Assembly: GCF_947492815.1 (NCBI RefSeq)
Contig: NZ_CANLOB010000033.1
Coordinates: 1 to 49,935, forward strand
Origin: an uncultured Dokdonia sp.
Lineage (GTDB): Bacteria > Bacteroidota > Bacteroidia > Flavobacteriales > Flavobacteriaceae
Direction of reading: 5' to 3'
Length of the DNA: 49,935 bases
How positions within the stretch are numbered: position 1 is the stretch's first letter; every line of letters begins with the position of its first letter. Shown here piece by piece: positions 1 to 7,711 of this stretch. The notes below the pieces were generated by a model. It saw only the letters and a program-made list of their open reading frames with translations. It was not told where the DNA came from and searched no databases. A program made the translations under genes and the position numbers.

Positions 1-77
<77 letters not shown>

Positions 78-112
78 TATTAAAATAAAAAACAAAACAA
101 AGGACATTGAGT

Positions 113-148
113 GATTTTGATAGGGAACGATAGTAAACTATCAAAATC
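113..148. other. Perfect 11-bp inverted repeat
   Basis: GATTTTGATAG (113-123) and its exact complement CTATCAAAATC (138-148) enclose a 14-nt loop. No T-run follows, so it is not a typical intrinsic terminator. It could be an operator or a small mobile-element remnant. Apart from this hairpin and the one at 217-255, nothing is recognised between 78 and 235. Confidence 0.6.
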
Positions 149-216
149 GTACCGAAATGACCGACTCAGTTTCTTGTGCGATCTCTCCAAATATTGATGG
201 AAGATGTTACAACTAG

Positions 217-255
217 AAATAGAGTACTACTCTAATTTAGAGTGTTACTCTATTT
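217..255. other. 39-nt near-perfect hairpin
   Basis: The segment folds on itself almost completely: AAATAGAGTA (217-226) pairs with TACTCTATTT (246-255), and the inner bases continue the stem with about two mismatches and a very short loop. It sits just ahead of a broken reading frame. It may be a terminator or an element end. Confidence 0.5.
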
Positions 256-598
256 TGAATATCCAATCTCAAAAAATGACACCCACTTTACCAACCGTAT
301 ATATAAGGTGGGGAAACTCATTCCTATAGAAGTGGTAGACCACCTCATTAGTACCGAAGAAGGCTAGACGAGTTTTGGCAATGAAGGGATCATGACCCAA
401 CTCAAAACCTCTGGACTGTTTGAAATTGTAGGTCCTGAAAAAAAGGCATTACAAAAATGGAACATCGAAACGGAGATGAAACGTGCTCGTAAAGAAGAAC
501 GTATAGTTGTTGCTAAGAGAATGAAAAAGAAAGGCTATGATACTGCTACCATAAAAGAACTTACTAGATTGAGTGTTACTGCTATTGGGAAGTTGTAG
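236..598 (+). pseudogene. Broken small gene; C-terminus like Rpn-type nuclease/transposase tails
   Basis: A frame open from 236 to 598 is interrupted by one TAG at 365-367. Downstream of it, an ATG at 392 would give a 68-residue peptide. That peptide is strongly basic and ends in a helical AKRMKKKGYDTATIKELTRL-like segment. It resembles the C-terminal tail (KxMxxxGxxxxxIxxxTGLS) of Rpn/PD-(D/E)XK 'recombination-promoting' transposase-like proteins. No nuclease core is visible. I read it as a decayed remnant next to the defence operon, although an intact small protein starting at 392 cannot be excluded. The family resemblance is from memory and weak. Confidence 0.35.
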
Positions 599-627
599 GT
601 TTTTAATCTAAATAAGACAATAATAAT

Positions 628-2001
628 TTATGATAAAAATAAAATACCTTGTCTATTAATATGTCTAGAAAGTTTTGATTGTATTTCTGATAAAAGCTGT
701 TGTCTTGCTCTAAACAGAGGTTTTATGTATTTAATATTATTTAAGTTTATTGATGTAAAAAAGTATCTAAAATTTAATATGATTATATATTTTTCTCCGT
801 TCAAATCAAAAATAGGAGAAATAAATATTGCTTCAGATTTATCATCAATATAATCTAAAAATTCAGATTTAATCAACATCCCTTTTACACATCTATTATA
901 TTCATTTTTACCTTGTACATAATCGCATAATGGAGTAACTGTACAATAAATCCTTTTCCAGTTTTTTCTAATATCACCCCGAATATTTTTAGCTTTCCTA
1001 TCTATTAGTTTAGAAATTTCTCGATTTGTTTTATCACTAATTTCTGCCTCGGAAAGTTCATTTTTTATATGTTTTCTATCTATCGAATTATTTAATAAAT
1101 CTTTGAAAATACTTTCTGTTTTGGGATTAACATCTTCAATTATTGCTCCTGAATATTCTATAGGCTCTGATGTTCCGTTCAATAATAATTTACTATTAAT
1201 TGTATATATATTATCAGAAAGAATTTTTTCACTTATGGGTAGATCTTTCGGTTCTCTAATTTCAGTTGTGTTTATAGTATGTTCTATCGTATCATTTAAA
1301 ACAATATTCAAAGCATTAAAACTACTTTTAAGTTTACTTTCAGGTACTTGTTTTTTATAAGATTTACCTGAATAACTACTTCCCAATTTATTTACTATAA
1401 AATTTGCATTATCTGTCCAATCTTCAAATTCATGATAAGAGCTAAAAACCTCCTGTAAAGTCAAATCTGTAGAAAGATGAATTTGATTTTCCCATTGTAA
1501 TAAATAACTATGAACAGGATCTTCATCTATTAAATGTGTTACTTTTTCAAAAAGTTTTTCAAGATTTTCTTCGGAATTTTCAGTTTCTGAACCATCATAA
1601 TTAAAAAAATCTGATTTATTAGCTGAAGTAAAACCTATTGGTTTTCTATCCTTTAAATCATTATTAAAAATATCTTTTATTAAATCATCATATTCATCAT
1701 CATTTCTACTCCAATAAATTATAACATAAGGGAAGTTTTTTGGTGAAATAACTCTTCGTAATACTGGTATTAATCTTGATTTTAAAACTTTATCTTGGTG
1801 TTTTGAATCATCTATTAAATTAATATCTAAAAAGAGTATTCTTATATCATTATAATTTTCACCTTCAATTGGCAAATATTTAGGATCACCAGAAAAATAT
1901 GTGTGTGGTTTTTGATTTTTTGATAAAATATTGATTAATGGTTGAGCTTGATGAATCTGATCATCTATTATTGCTATTCTTCCATTTACTGGTATACTCA
2001 T
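628..2001 (-). CDS. Receiver-domain protein of the methyltransferase/ATPase operon
   Basis: 457 residues, ATG start, third gene of the operon, 5 bp after the ATPase stop. The N-terminal ~130 residues look like a divergent response-regulator receiver. There is an RIAIIDDQ strand with acidic pair D13/D14, a candidate phospho-acceptor D59 in LFLDINL, and a hydrophobic strand ending YWS (96-98) where receivers carry the conserved Thr/Ser. Residues ~150-457 match no effector I know. They are helical and polar, with a CTVTPLCDYVQ segment around residue 355. No DNA-binding helix-turn-helix, nuclease or hydrolase motif is evident. The upstream protein ends in a histidine-kinase-like ATPase module, so a phosphorelay or nucleotide-dependent signal between the two is plausible inference. 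Pfam Response_reg_2-type conflict-system receivers are the likely relatives. Confidence 0.7.
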   Translation of the reverse strand: MSIPVNGRIAIIDDQIHQAQPLINILSKNQKPHTYFSGDPKYLPIEGENYNDIRILFLDINLIDDSKHQDKVLKSRLIPVLRRVISPKNFPYVIIYWSRNDDEYDDLIKDIFNNDLKDRKPIGFTSANKSDFFNYDGSETENSEENLEKLFEKVTHLIDEDPVHSYLLQWENQIHLSTDLTLQEVFSSYHEFEDWTDNANFIVNKLGSSYSGKSYKKQVPESKLKSSFNALNIVLNDTIEHTINTTEIREPKDLPISEKILSDNIYTINSKLLLNGTSEPIEYSGAIIEDVNPKTESIFKDLLNNSIDRKHIKNELSEAEISDKTNREISKLIDRKAKNIRGDIRKNWKRIYCTVTPLCDYVQGKNEYNRCVKGMLIKSEFLDYIDDKSEAIFISPIFDLNGEKYIIILNFRYFFTSINLNNIKYIKPLFRARQQLLSEIQSKLSRHINRQGILFLS

Positions 2002-2006
2002 AAATT

Positions 2007-4622
2007 TTATTTTTTAAATGAAAGCACAACTGTTGCTCCATTTATATATTCTTCAGGGATAATAAAATCATTCATTTCGGGAAATAATAATTTACCTTTT
2101 TGAGCTTCCATTATTTCACTTGTTATATGGAGTCCCAATCCCATTCCTCCAGATTTTGCTGAAACAAATGGTTCTGTAATATCATCTGTTGGAATTAAAA
2201 AACCAGTTCCATTATCAGATATTAATAGATTAATAAATTTATCATCTTCTATAACATTAATATAGATTTTCTTATTAAAATCAACATCATTATCAATTGC
2301 TTTGATACATTTCTGTTCTAACCAATGAATAGAATTATCAATTAAATTCATTAGACTTCCTATTAAAAGGTTTTTTGCAATCTTAATATTCTTATTTCCG
2401 TTATAATTTTTAAATTCTTTTATTATTTCAATATTGTGTGAACTTAATCTATATTCGACATTAAATAAAGCTTGTTCAATTACTTCTATTATATTCTCTT
2501 CCGTTTTACTTGATTTCCTTATTATTTCAGCATATCCATCTATCAATGATGATAAATGCATTACTAATTTTAAAGCTCTATCAGAACCTTTTTCTTTTAT
2601 AAGAACTTTTTTTACCTCATATAATATTTTCTCAACTTCATGAACAACAACAGACATGCTTAGACCTGCTCCTGCAGCTTTCAATAAGTTATCACTTACT
2701 TTTTTAAAATCAGATTCAATCTTTACTAAATATTTAACTATTCGTGTTTTTACAACTGAATCTTTTACTTTATCTTCTACATATGATTTAGCTTCACCTA
2801 AAGTACTCATTAAAGGAGCTGATTTAGGTGTAGGTCCATAAAATTCTTTTAACCTCTTTTTATCATTATATCTTAATGTCTCTATTATATCTAATGAATG
2901 AAGTATAGAATTTTTAAAAGCTCTATATGCATTATTTTCTACGAAACCTTCACGATTAGTTTTTTCTTTTAAATCATTACTATCTTTTCTATCTATATAT
3001 ACAGCTCCCAATATTAGATTATTACTAACCGCTTTTGTAGGTTGTTGAAATCTTCTAAAATCCAATCCTAACCAATCATTTTCTGGTTCTCCATAGTCAT
3101 ACACTCGTAATCCATCCCTAAACACTTTCACACCACCATTCGATTTCAAATAACTTTTAAATCCTCTCTTATCTGAAACACCAAGTTTTAAAACAAATGA
3201 ATCTAAATCAAAAATATACCCTTCAAAAACGACTTTCCCAATTTCAAAATCGGATAGTGAAAAGTATTCTTCCTTATTTTTTTCATTTTTAAATCTCAAT
3301 TTTTTAAGGGTTTGTACAATTTTTTCATTTTCATTAATCTCTCTGGGAAATAATTTTGTCATGGTTTCCCAAGGGGTGAAATTGTATTCAAAATTAGAAA
3401 TAGCACTACCTTCAATAATTATCTTAAACTTAAAAAGTGAATAATCTTTAATATCTTTCCATTTCAATAATCCATCAAACCATCTTGGTTTGTCTAAAAT
3501 ATCAAATGTTGGATTAAATGAATCATCAGTTTTAAAAGGGGAAGATAAAGCTGTTATTGATCTTTTTACTTCTCTAGCAATTCCCCTTCCCCAAGTTTTT
3601 CTTAAATTACTTATTGTAATACTTGTACCTGTTTTACCATTTTTAAAAATATTAGGTTTATCCCTTTCAATAATCTTAATTGGAACATCTTCTAAATATT
3701 TATAATTATTAAAATCTGTCCAGTCTATTCTAACATAGACTTCCTGAGAATTTTCTGCCTTAGTAGTCAGTTCAATTTTATTTCCTAATTTATGTACACC
3801 AAATCTTCCAATTCCTTTTTCTCCAATAGGCAATCGATTATATTTTGGCGATGCTATTAAGTTTTCTATTTGCTTAGTTTTAAAATCACTTCCTGGTTCT
3901 AACCAAACATTTTCTACAGTATCTGCTGACATTCCAAAACCATCATCTTCTATAATAATGATTCCCTGTTCTGGATCGTCAACATTCTCCATATAAATAT
4001 TTACTTTGTTTGCATCTGCATCATAAGAGTTTTTAACCAATTCAACTAAAGCTATACTCTCATTTTTTATCAATTGATCACCAAGCTGAATTAAAAGTCT
4101 AGCGCGAGGTTTAAAACTAGCAACTATTTCTGTTTTATCTGAATAATTAAATAATTCTATTTGATTTCCTTTTGTTGTCAAATTTATAGGGTTAAAAAGA
4201 ATACCCTTTTGAAGAACATCTTCACTCTTTTCACCAATACTATTAAGAAAAAAATCTACCGCATCAGTATTGATTAAGCAGCCCTTATAATTTTCCTCAT
4301 CGATTCTAATTAATACAAAAAGACTACTTACAATCAAATTCTTTCCTAATCTTGTAATTCGGTATTCGTTTCTACTACCCCTGCCATAGTATATCACTCT
4401 ACTTTCAGAAATAGTATTATCAAACCATTCAATATTTATAAATCGCTCTTTATTATTACCTTTTACTCCGGGTGTATCAAAAAAAAACGAAATAGTGTTT
4501 TTAGGTAAATATATTCCTCCTTGATGTCCACCTGTCTCTCCAGCATCATTAGGTGAAACTATTTTTAAAAATATTTCATTAGAACTTTTAACTAAATCTA
4601 TAATCTCTTGAATATTGTCCAT
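2007..4622 (-). CDS. EcoRII-N-like / MORC-Hsp90 ATPase / histidine-kinase-like fusion protein
   Basis: 871 residues from the ATG at 4622, 1 bp after the methyltransferase stop. A TTG at 4679 would add 19 residues but overlap the upstream gene, so the ATG is preferred. Residues 1-~145 carry NDAGETGGHQ (25-34) and EYRITR (86-91), which closely resemble the EcoRII N-terminal (B3-like) DNA-binding domain. Residues ~170-600 form a GHKL ATPase of MORC/Hsp90 type: N-box E194/N198/D201, G1 DDGFGM (226-231), G2 GEKGIGRFG (267-275) and a REGFVEN motif (557-563). Residues ~640-871 look like a histidine kinase: a DHp-like helix with H661-E662, a second N-box with N759/D762/N763, G1 DNGTGF (803-808) and a GGMGLGL G2 box (825-831). 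Two ATPase modules in one chain is unusual. No nuclease motif is seen. By inference the protein reads the methyltransferase's site and signals to the receiver protein. Confidence 0.82.
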   Translation of the reverse strand: MDNIQEIIDLVKSSNEIFLKIVSPNDAGETGGHQGGIYLPKNTISFFFDTPGVKGNNKERFINIEWFDNTISESRVIYYGRGSRNEYRITRLGKNLIVSSLFVLIRIDEENYKGCLINTDAVDFFLNSIGEKSEDVLQKGILFNPINLTTKGNQIELFNYSDKTEIVASFKPRARLLIQLGDQLIKNESIALVELVKNSYDADANKVNIYMENVDDPEQGIIIIEDDGFGMSADTVENVWLEPGSDFKTKQIENLIASPKYNRLPIGEKGIGRFGVHKLGNKIELTTKAENSQEVYVRIDWTDFNNYKYLEDVPIKIIERDKPNIFKNGKTGTSITISNLRKTWGRGIAREVKRSITALSSPFKTDDSFNPTFDILDKPRWFDGLLKWKDIKDYSLFKFKIIIEGSAISNFEYNFTPWETMTKLFPREINENEKIVQTLKKLRFKNEKNKEEYFSLSDFEIGKVVFEGYIFDLDSFVLKLGVSDKRGFKSYLKSNGGVKVFRDGLRVYDYGEPENDWLGLDFRRFQQPTKAVSNNLILGAVYIDRKDSNDLKEKTNREGFVENNAYRAFKNSILHSLDIIETLRYNDKKRLKEFYGPTPKSAPLMSTLGEAKSYVEDKVKDSVVKTRIVKYLVKIESDFKKVSDNLLKAAGAGLSMSVVVHEVEKILYEVKKVLIKEKGSDRALKLVMHLSSLIDGYAEIIRKSSKTEENIIEVIEQALFNVEYRLSSHNIEIIKEFKNYNGNKNIKIAKNLLIGSLMNLIDNSIHWLEQKCIKAIDNDVDFNKKIYINVIEDDKFINLLISDNGTGFLIPTDDITEPFVSAKSGGMGLGLHITSEIMEAQKGKLLFPEMNDFIIPEEYINGATVVLSFKK

Positions 4623-4623
4623 T

Positions 4624-5685
4624 TTAAATTTCGTTGAGAATAACGTTATTATTGTTTTGTAACAATTGTCTATCTTCAACTAAGTTAGTTATTTTTATTG
4701 CTATTTCATTTAAAACAGGAACAGCTACAGAATTCCCAAACTGCTTATATATTTGACTATTTGAAACCGGTTGTTCTACTTCTCCGTTAAAAAACTTATA
4801 ACATTCTTCAGGAAAACCTTGAATTTTACACGCTTCTAAAGGTGTGATTTTTCTTGGAATATCCCCTTCCTGTTCTATTAATATTTCTGCCCCATCTTTA
4901 TGGTATCTAGCAGACATTGTTCTTGTTATTTTATTTCTGAACGGTCGTGATATCATATTAAATCCAAAACCATTACCTTTTTTCTTATGATTTTCTTTAT
5001 GTCTCTTTAGGGCATTCCATGTTCCTAGTCCTAAAGTATACTTATCTCCATAAAGATCTCTTAATTCATTTTCTGGAGTAATAATATCTTCTAAATCATA
5101 AATTCGTTGTTCTGGCAATTCAGGGAATAAATCATTTATTTCTTCTCGAGTTATATTTAAATCGTTTCTAAAACCTATAATATAAATTCTTTCACGATGT
5201 TGAGGAACCCAATGAGCCGCATCTATAATCTTAGATGCAAAAGTATATCCAATCTCAGTTAAGGATTCACAAATAGTTTTAAATGTTCTCCCTTTATCAT
5301 GACCTTTTAGATTTTTAACATTTTCAAGTAAAAAAGTAGCTGGTTGTTTTATCCGTAAAATCTCTTTCACTTTAAAAAACTCAGTCCCTTGTGTAGGATC
5401 ATCAAAACCATGAAGTCTTCCTAAACTATTTTTTTTAGAAACTCCTGCTAATGAAAATGGTTGACAGGGAAATCCAGCTGTCAACAAATCATGATTTGGT
5501 ATTTCATTCTCAATATCATTAATTTCATGAATATTACCAAAAGGAATATCACCATGAAAAGCATTATAAGTTATTTTAGAATAATTATTCCATTCGGAAG
5601 AAAAAACACAAATATTATCATCACTAGCTGCTTCAAAAGCAAACCTTATTCCTCCAATTCCAGCGTATAAATCTATAAAGTCCAT
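4624..5685 (-). CDS. DNA (cytosine-5-)-methyltransferase, Dcm/EcoRII-like
   Basis: 353 residues, first gene of the operon. It transfers a methyl group from S-adenosylmethionine to C5 of cytosine in DNA. All landmarks are present: motif I DLYAGIGGIRFAF (5-17), the catalytic motif IV GFPCQPFS with C74, motif VI ENV (121-123), motif VIII QHRERIYIIG (162-171), and motif X QFGNSVAVPV near the C-terminus. The target-recognition part contains KGNGFGF and TRTMSARYHKDGAEILI. These match the hallmark segment of Dcm, M.EcoRII and related CCWGG/CCNGG enzymes, so a CCWGG-like target is likely (inference). It lacks the long N-terminal extension of E. coli Dcm. No vsr gene and no obvious cognate endonuclease lies nearby. 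Confidence 0.93.
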   Translation of the reverse strand: MDFIDLYAGIGGIRFAFEAASDDNICVFSSEWNNYSKITYNAFHGDIPFGNIHEINDIENEIPNHDLLTAGFPCQPFSLAGVSKKNSLGRLHGFDDPTQGTEFFKVKEILRIKQPATFLLENVKNLKGHDKGRTFKTICESLTEIGYTFASKIIDAAHWVPQHRERIYIIGFRNDLNITREEINDLFPELPEQRIYDLEDIITPENELRDLYGDKYTLGLGTWNALKRHKENHKKKGNGFGFNMISRPFRNKITRTMSARYHKDGAEILIEQEGDIPRKITPLEACKIQGFPEECYKFFNGEVEQPVSNSQIYKQFGNSVAVPVLNEIAIKITNLVEDRQLLQNNNNVILNEI

Positions 5686-5814
5686 ATACTACGAATTTAA
5701 TAATTTTAAATAATGAATAAAGAAGAATCATAGATAGTTTCTCGATAGTTATTAATAATTCTATCATAAGTTTCTCTTCTACATAACATTTCAAAGAACA
5801 TTTCATTTTCAATC

Positions 5815-5822
5815 CAAAAGTA
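5815..5822 (-). promoter_or_regulatory. Candidate -7 box for the methyltransferase operon
   Basis: Read on the minus strand this is TACTTTTG, a match to the Bacteroidota TAnnTTTG element, about 130 bp before the methyltransferase start. No good TTTG box was seen at the right distance, so the call is weak. Between it and the gene lies an AT-rich segment with repeated GATAG/CTATC words (about 5735-5775) that could be an operator. Confidence 0.3.
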
Positions 5823-5886
5823 AACTACTTGCAATCAACATCGCTACGGAAACCCGTAAAACAAAAAAACAAATAACCATTATACC

Positions 5887-5898
5887 CTTTCGCGAAAG
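5887..5898. repeat. Dispersed palindrome, 12-bp core copy
   Basis: CTTTCGCGAAAG, the core of the GCTTTCGCGAAAGC family. The outer G of the left arm is changed to C. Intergenic. Confidence 0.85.
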
Positions 5899-5998
5899 CG
5901 AACCCATAAATGTTAATCCCTCTTAAAAATTCCTTAATGCTTCTTAAAAATTTCCCATTAAATAGTACTTTGAGCAACATAAAGGAATTTAGAAACAG

Positions 5999-6019
5999 AT
6001 CCCGCTGAAAAAGCGGGAT
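5999..6019. terminator. GC-rich hairpin upstream of the M14 pair
   Basis: ATCCCGCT (5999-6006) and AGCGGGAT (6012-6019) form an 8-bp perfect stem around a 5-nt loop. No long T-run follows on either strand, so termination is uncertain. Confidence 0.45.
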
Positions 6020-6091
6020 TAGTTCAACGTACAATGTTGAATTCACCCTTCGGGCTTTTCAATATTGAGTTTCACTAATAAACCAACATTA

Positions 6092-7702
6092 ATGAATTAC
6101 AAATCACTATTCTCACTATTTGTAGTAGTTTCGATGTGCTTTACTACCCTAGCGCAAACCGACTATCGCAATGAACAGCAAGTCACCGCCACGCTGCAAC
6201 GTCTTGCTTCTCAAAACTCACAAGCCAAACTCACCTCACTTACCAAAACTAACGGCGGAAAAGACATTTGGATGCTTACCCTTTCTGACGGAAATCCAGA
6301 GAGTCATCCCGGAATTGCCGTTATGGGCGGTGTACAAGGAGATCATCTATTAGGTACTGAGCTTGCACTAAACATGGCAGAAAGTATCCTTACCAACCAT
6401 CCTGAGGTACTTACAAAGACAACCTTTTATATTTTTCCGAATCTAAGTCCAGATGCAACAGCGCAGTATTTTGCAGCGACCAAGTTTGCGAGACAAGGCA
6501 ATGCCACAAAAACCGATGATGACCGTGATGGAAAAGTAGATGAAGATGCCTTTGAAGATCTCAATCGCGACGGCTTGATTACGATGATGCGTGTAGAAGA
6601 TCCAACAGGAGATTATCGCCTACTGGAAGAAGATAATCGTATTCTGGTGAAAGCAGATCCTAATAAAGGCGAGCGCGGGAATTACAAACTATATACCGAA
6701 GGGATTGATAACGATAAGGACGGTGTTTTTAATGAAGACGGACTCGGTGGTGTGTATTTCAATAAAAACTTCACCTTTAATTTTCCGTATTTCACCAAAG
6801 GGTCTGGAGAACATCCTATCTCTCAAGTAGAGCATCGTGCCCTACTCGACTTCTTATATACGCAATGGAATCTGTATGCGATTCTTACGTTTAGTGATGC
6901 CAATAATCTTTCAAAACCTTTAAAATATAATAAAGGAGGCGCTTCTAAAAGAGTCGTGACAAGTATTCTAAAAAACGACGAAGCCATTAATCAAATGCTT
7001 TCAGAAGCGTATAATGAGTTCGTTCCTAACGAAAATGCACCCAGTGGTGCTGCACAAGGCGGCAGTGCTTTTGAGTGGAGTTATTTCCACTTTGGAAGAT
7101 TGGCGATGAGTACACCGGGATGGTGGCCTAAAAAGTTTGAAGGCGATTCTATAAACAAAGCACCTGAAAATGAGAAAGCCAACTTCCTTGCGTATGCAAA
7201 AGCCGAAGGAATCAACAATGCATTTATTCCGTGGCAAGAAGTGCAACACCCTGACTTCCCAAATCACAAAGTAGAAGTCGGCGGGATCCATCCATTTGTG
7301 ATGAAAAATCCGCCGTATGCTATGGTCGATAGTATTTCTAATACCCATACTGACTTTATCTTGAAAGTAGCGTCTATGCAACCTGAGTTGCAATTGGTGA
7401 ACTTGCAACAAGAAAGTGTTGGTAACAATCTCACTAGAATCACGGTAGATTTACACAATAATGGGCTCTTACCTACACATACAGAAATGGGTGATAAATC
7501 CCGATGGCTTCGTAAGATTAATGTGTATCTGAAAACTTCTGGTAAGCAACAGCTTATTTCTGGAAAGTCACGACAGGTTATCGAAAAACTGGACGGTGAT
7601 GGCACGCTCACCATGAGTTGGCTCATTCAAGGGTCCGGCAGTGTGACGATAGAAGCGACGGTTCCGCAAGCAGGAACGGCAACAAAAACGATCAACTTAT
7701 AA
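6092..7702 (+). CDS. M14 carboxypeptidase-like exported protein lacking zinc ligands
   Basis: 536 residues from the ATG at 6092; an upstream in-frame TTG at 6065 is less likely because it precedes the signal peptide MNYKSLFSLFVVV...TTLA (cut near 21/22). It shares the whole architecture of the next gene: an M14 fold plus acidic Ca-binding loops of DxDxDG type (DDDRDGKVDED, DLNRDGLIT, DNDKDGVFNED). However, the metal-binding HxxE of M14 is Q92-G-D-H95 here, the third ligand His is replaced by Ser in LTFSDANN, and the region of the catalytic Glu reads LAMSTPGWW. All catalytic positions therefore seem lost. This suggests a binding or partner pseudo-enzyme of the periplasm or surface. Stop and next start are 9 bp apart, so the two are likely co-transcribed. 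Confidence 0.85.
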   Translation: MNYKSLFSLFVVVSMCFTTLAQTDYRNEQQVTATLQRLASQNSQAKLTSLTKTNGGKDIWMLTLSDGNPESHPGIAVMGGVQGDHLLGTELALNMAESILTNHPEVLTKTTFYIFPNLSPDATAQYFAATKFARQGNATKTDDDRDGKVDEDAFEDLNRDGLITMMRVEDPTGDYRLLEEDNRILVKADPNKGERGNYKLYTEGIDNDKDGVFNEDGLGGVYFNKNFTFNFPYFTKGSGEHPISQVEHRALLDFLYTQWNLYAILTFSDANNLSKPLKYNKGGASKRVVTSILKNDEAINQMLSEAYNEFVPNENAPSGAAQGGSAFEWSYFHFGRLAMSTPGWWPKKFEGDSINKAPENEKANFLAYAKAEGINNAFIPWQEVQHPDFPNHKVEVGGIHPFVMKNPPYAMVDSISNTHTDFILKVASMQPELQLVNLQQESVGNNLTRITVDLHNNGLLPTHTEMGDKSRWLRKINVYLKTSGKQQLISGKSRQVIEKLDGDGTLTMSWLIQGSGSVTIEATVPQAGTATKTINL

Positions 7703-7711
7703 ACCAATCAG

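Larger units (their letters stand above)
5823..6091. other. Intergenic stretch between defence operon and M14 pair
   Basis: Holds one copy of the dispersed palindrome (5887-5898) and a GC-rich hairpin (5999-6019). A second short inverted repeat is TTCAAC (6023-6028) with GTTGAA (6036-6041). A minus-strand frame of 73 codons (5825-6046) crosses it but has no recognisable similarity and spans the hairpins; I do not regard it as a gene. Confidence 0.5.

Noticed and set aside
628..5685. Ordinary type II restriction-modification or BREX/DISARM system
   Set aside because: No recognisable restriction endonuclease, helicase, PglZ or phospholipase D gene is present; the ATPase and receiver genes do not belong to those sets.
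5825..6046. 73-codon minus-strand frame between the methyltransferase and M14 genes
   Set aside because: It crosses two hairpins and a dispersed palindrome, has no domain signal, and reads like non-coding DNA.
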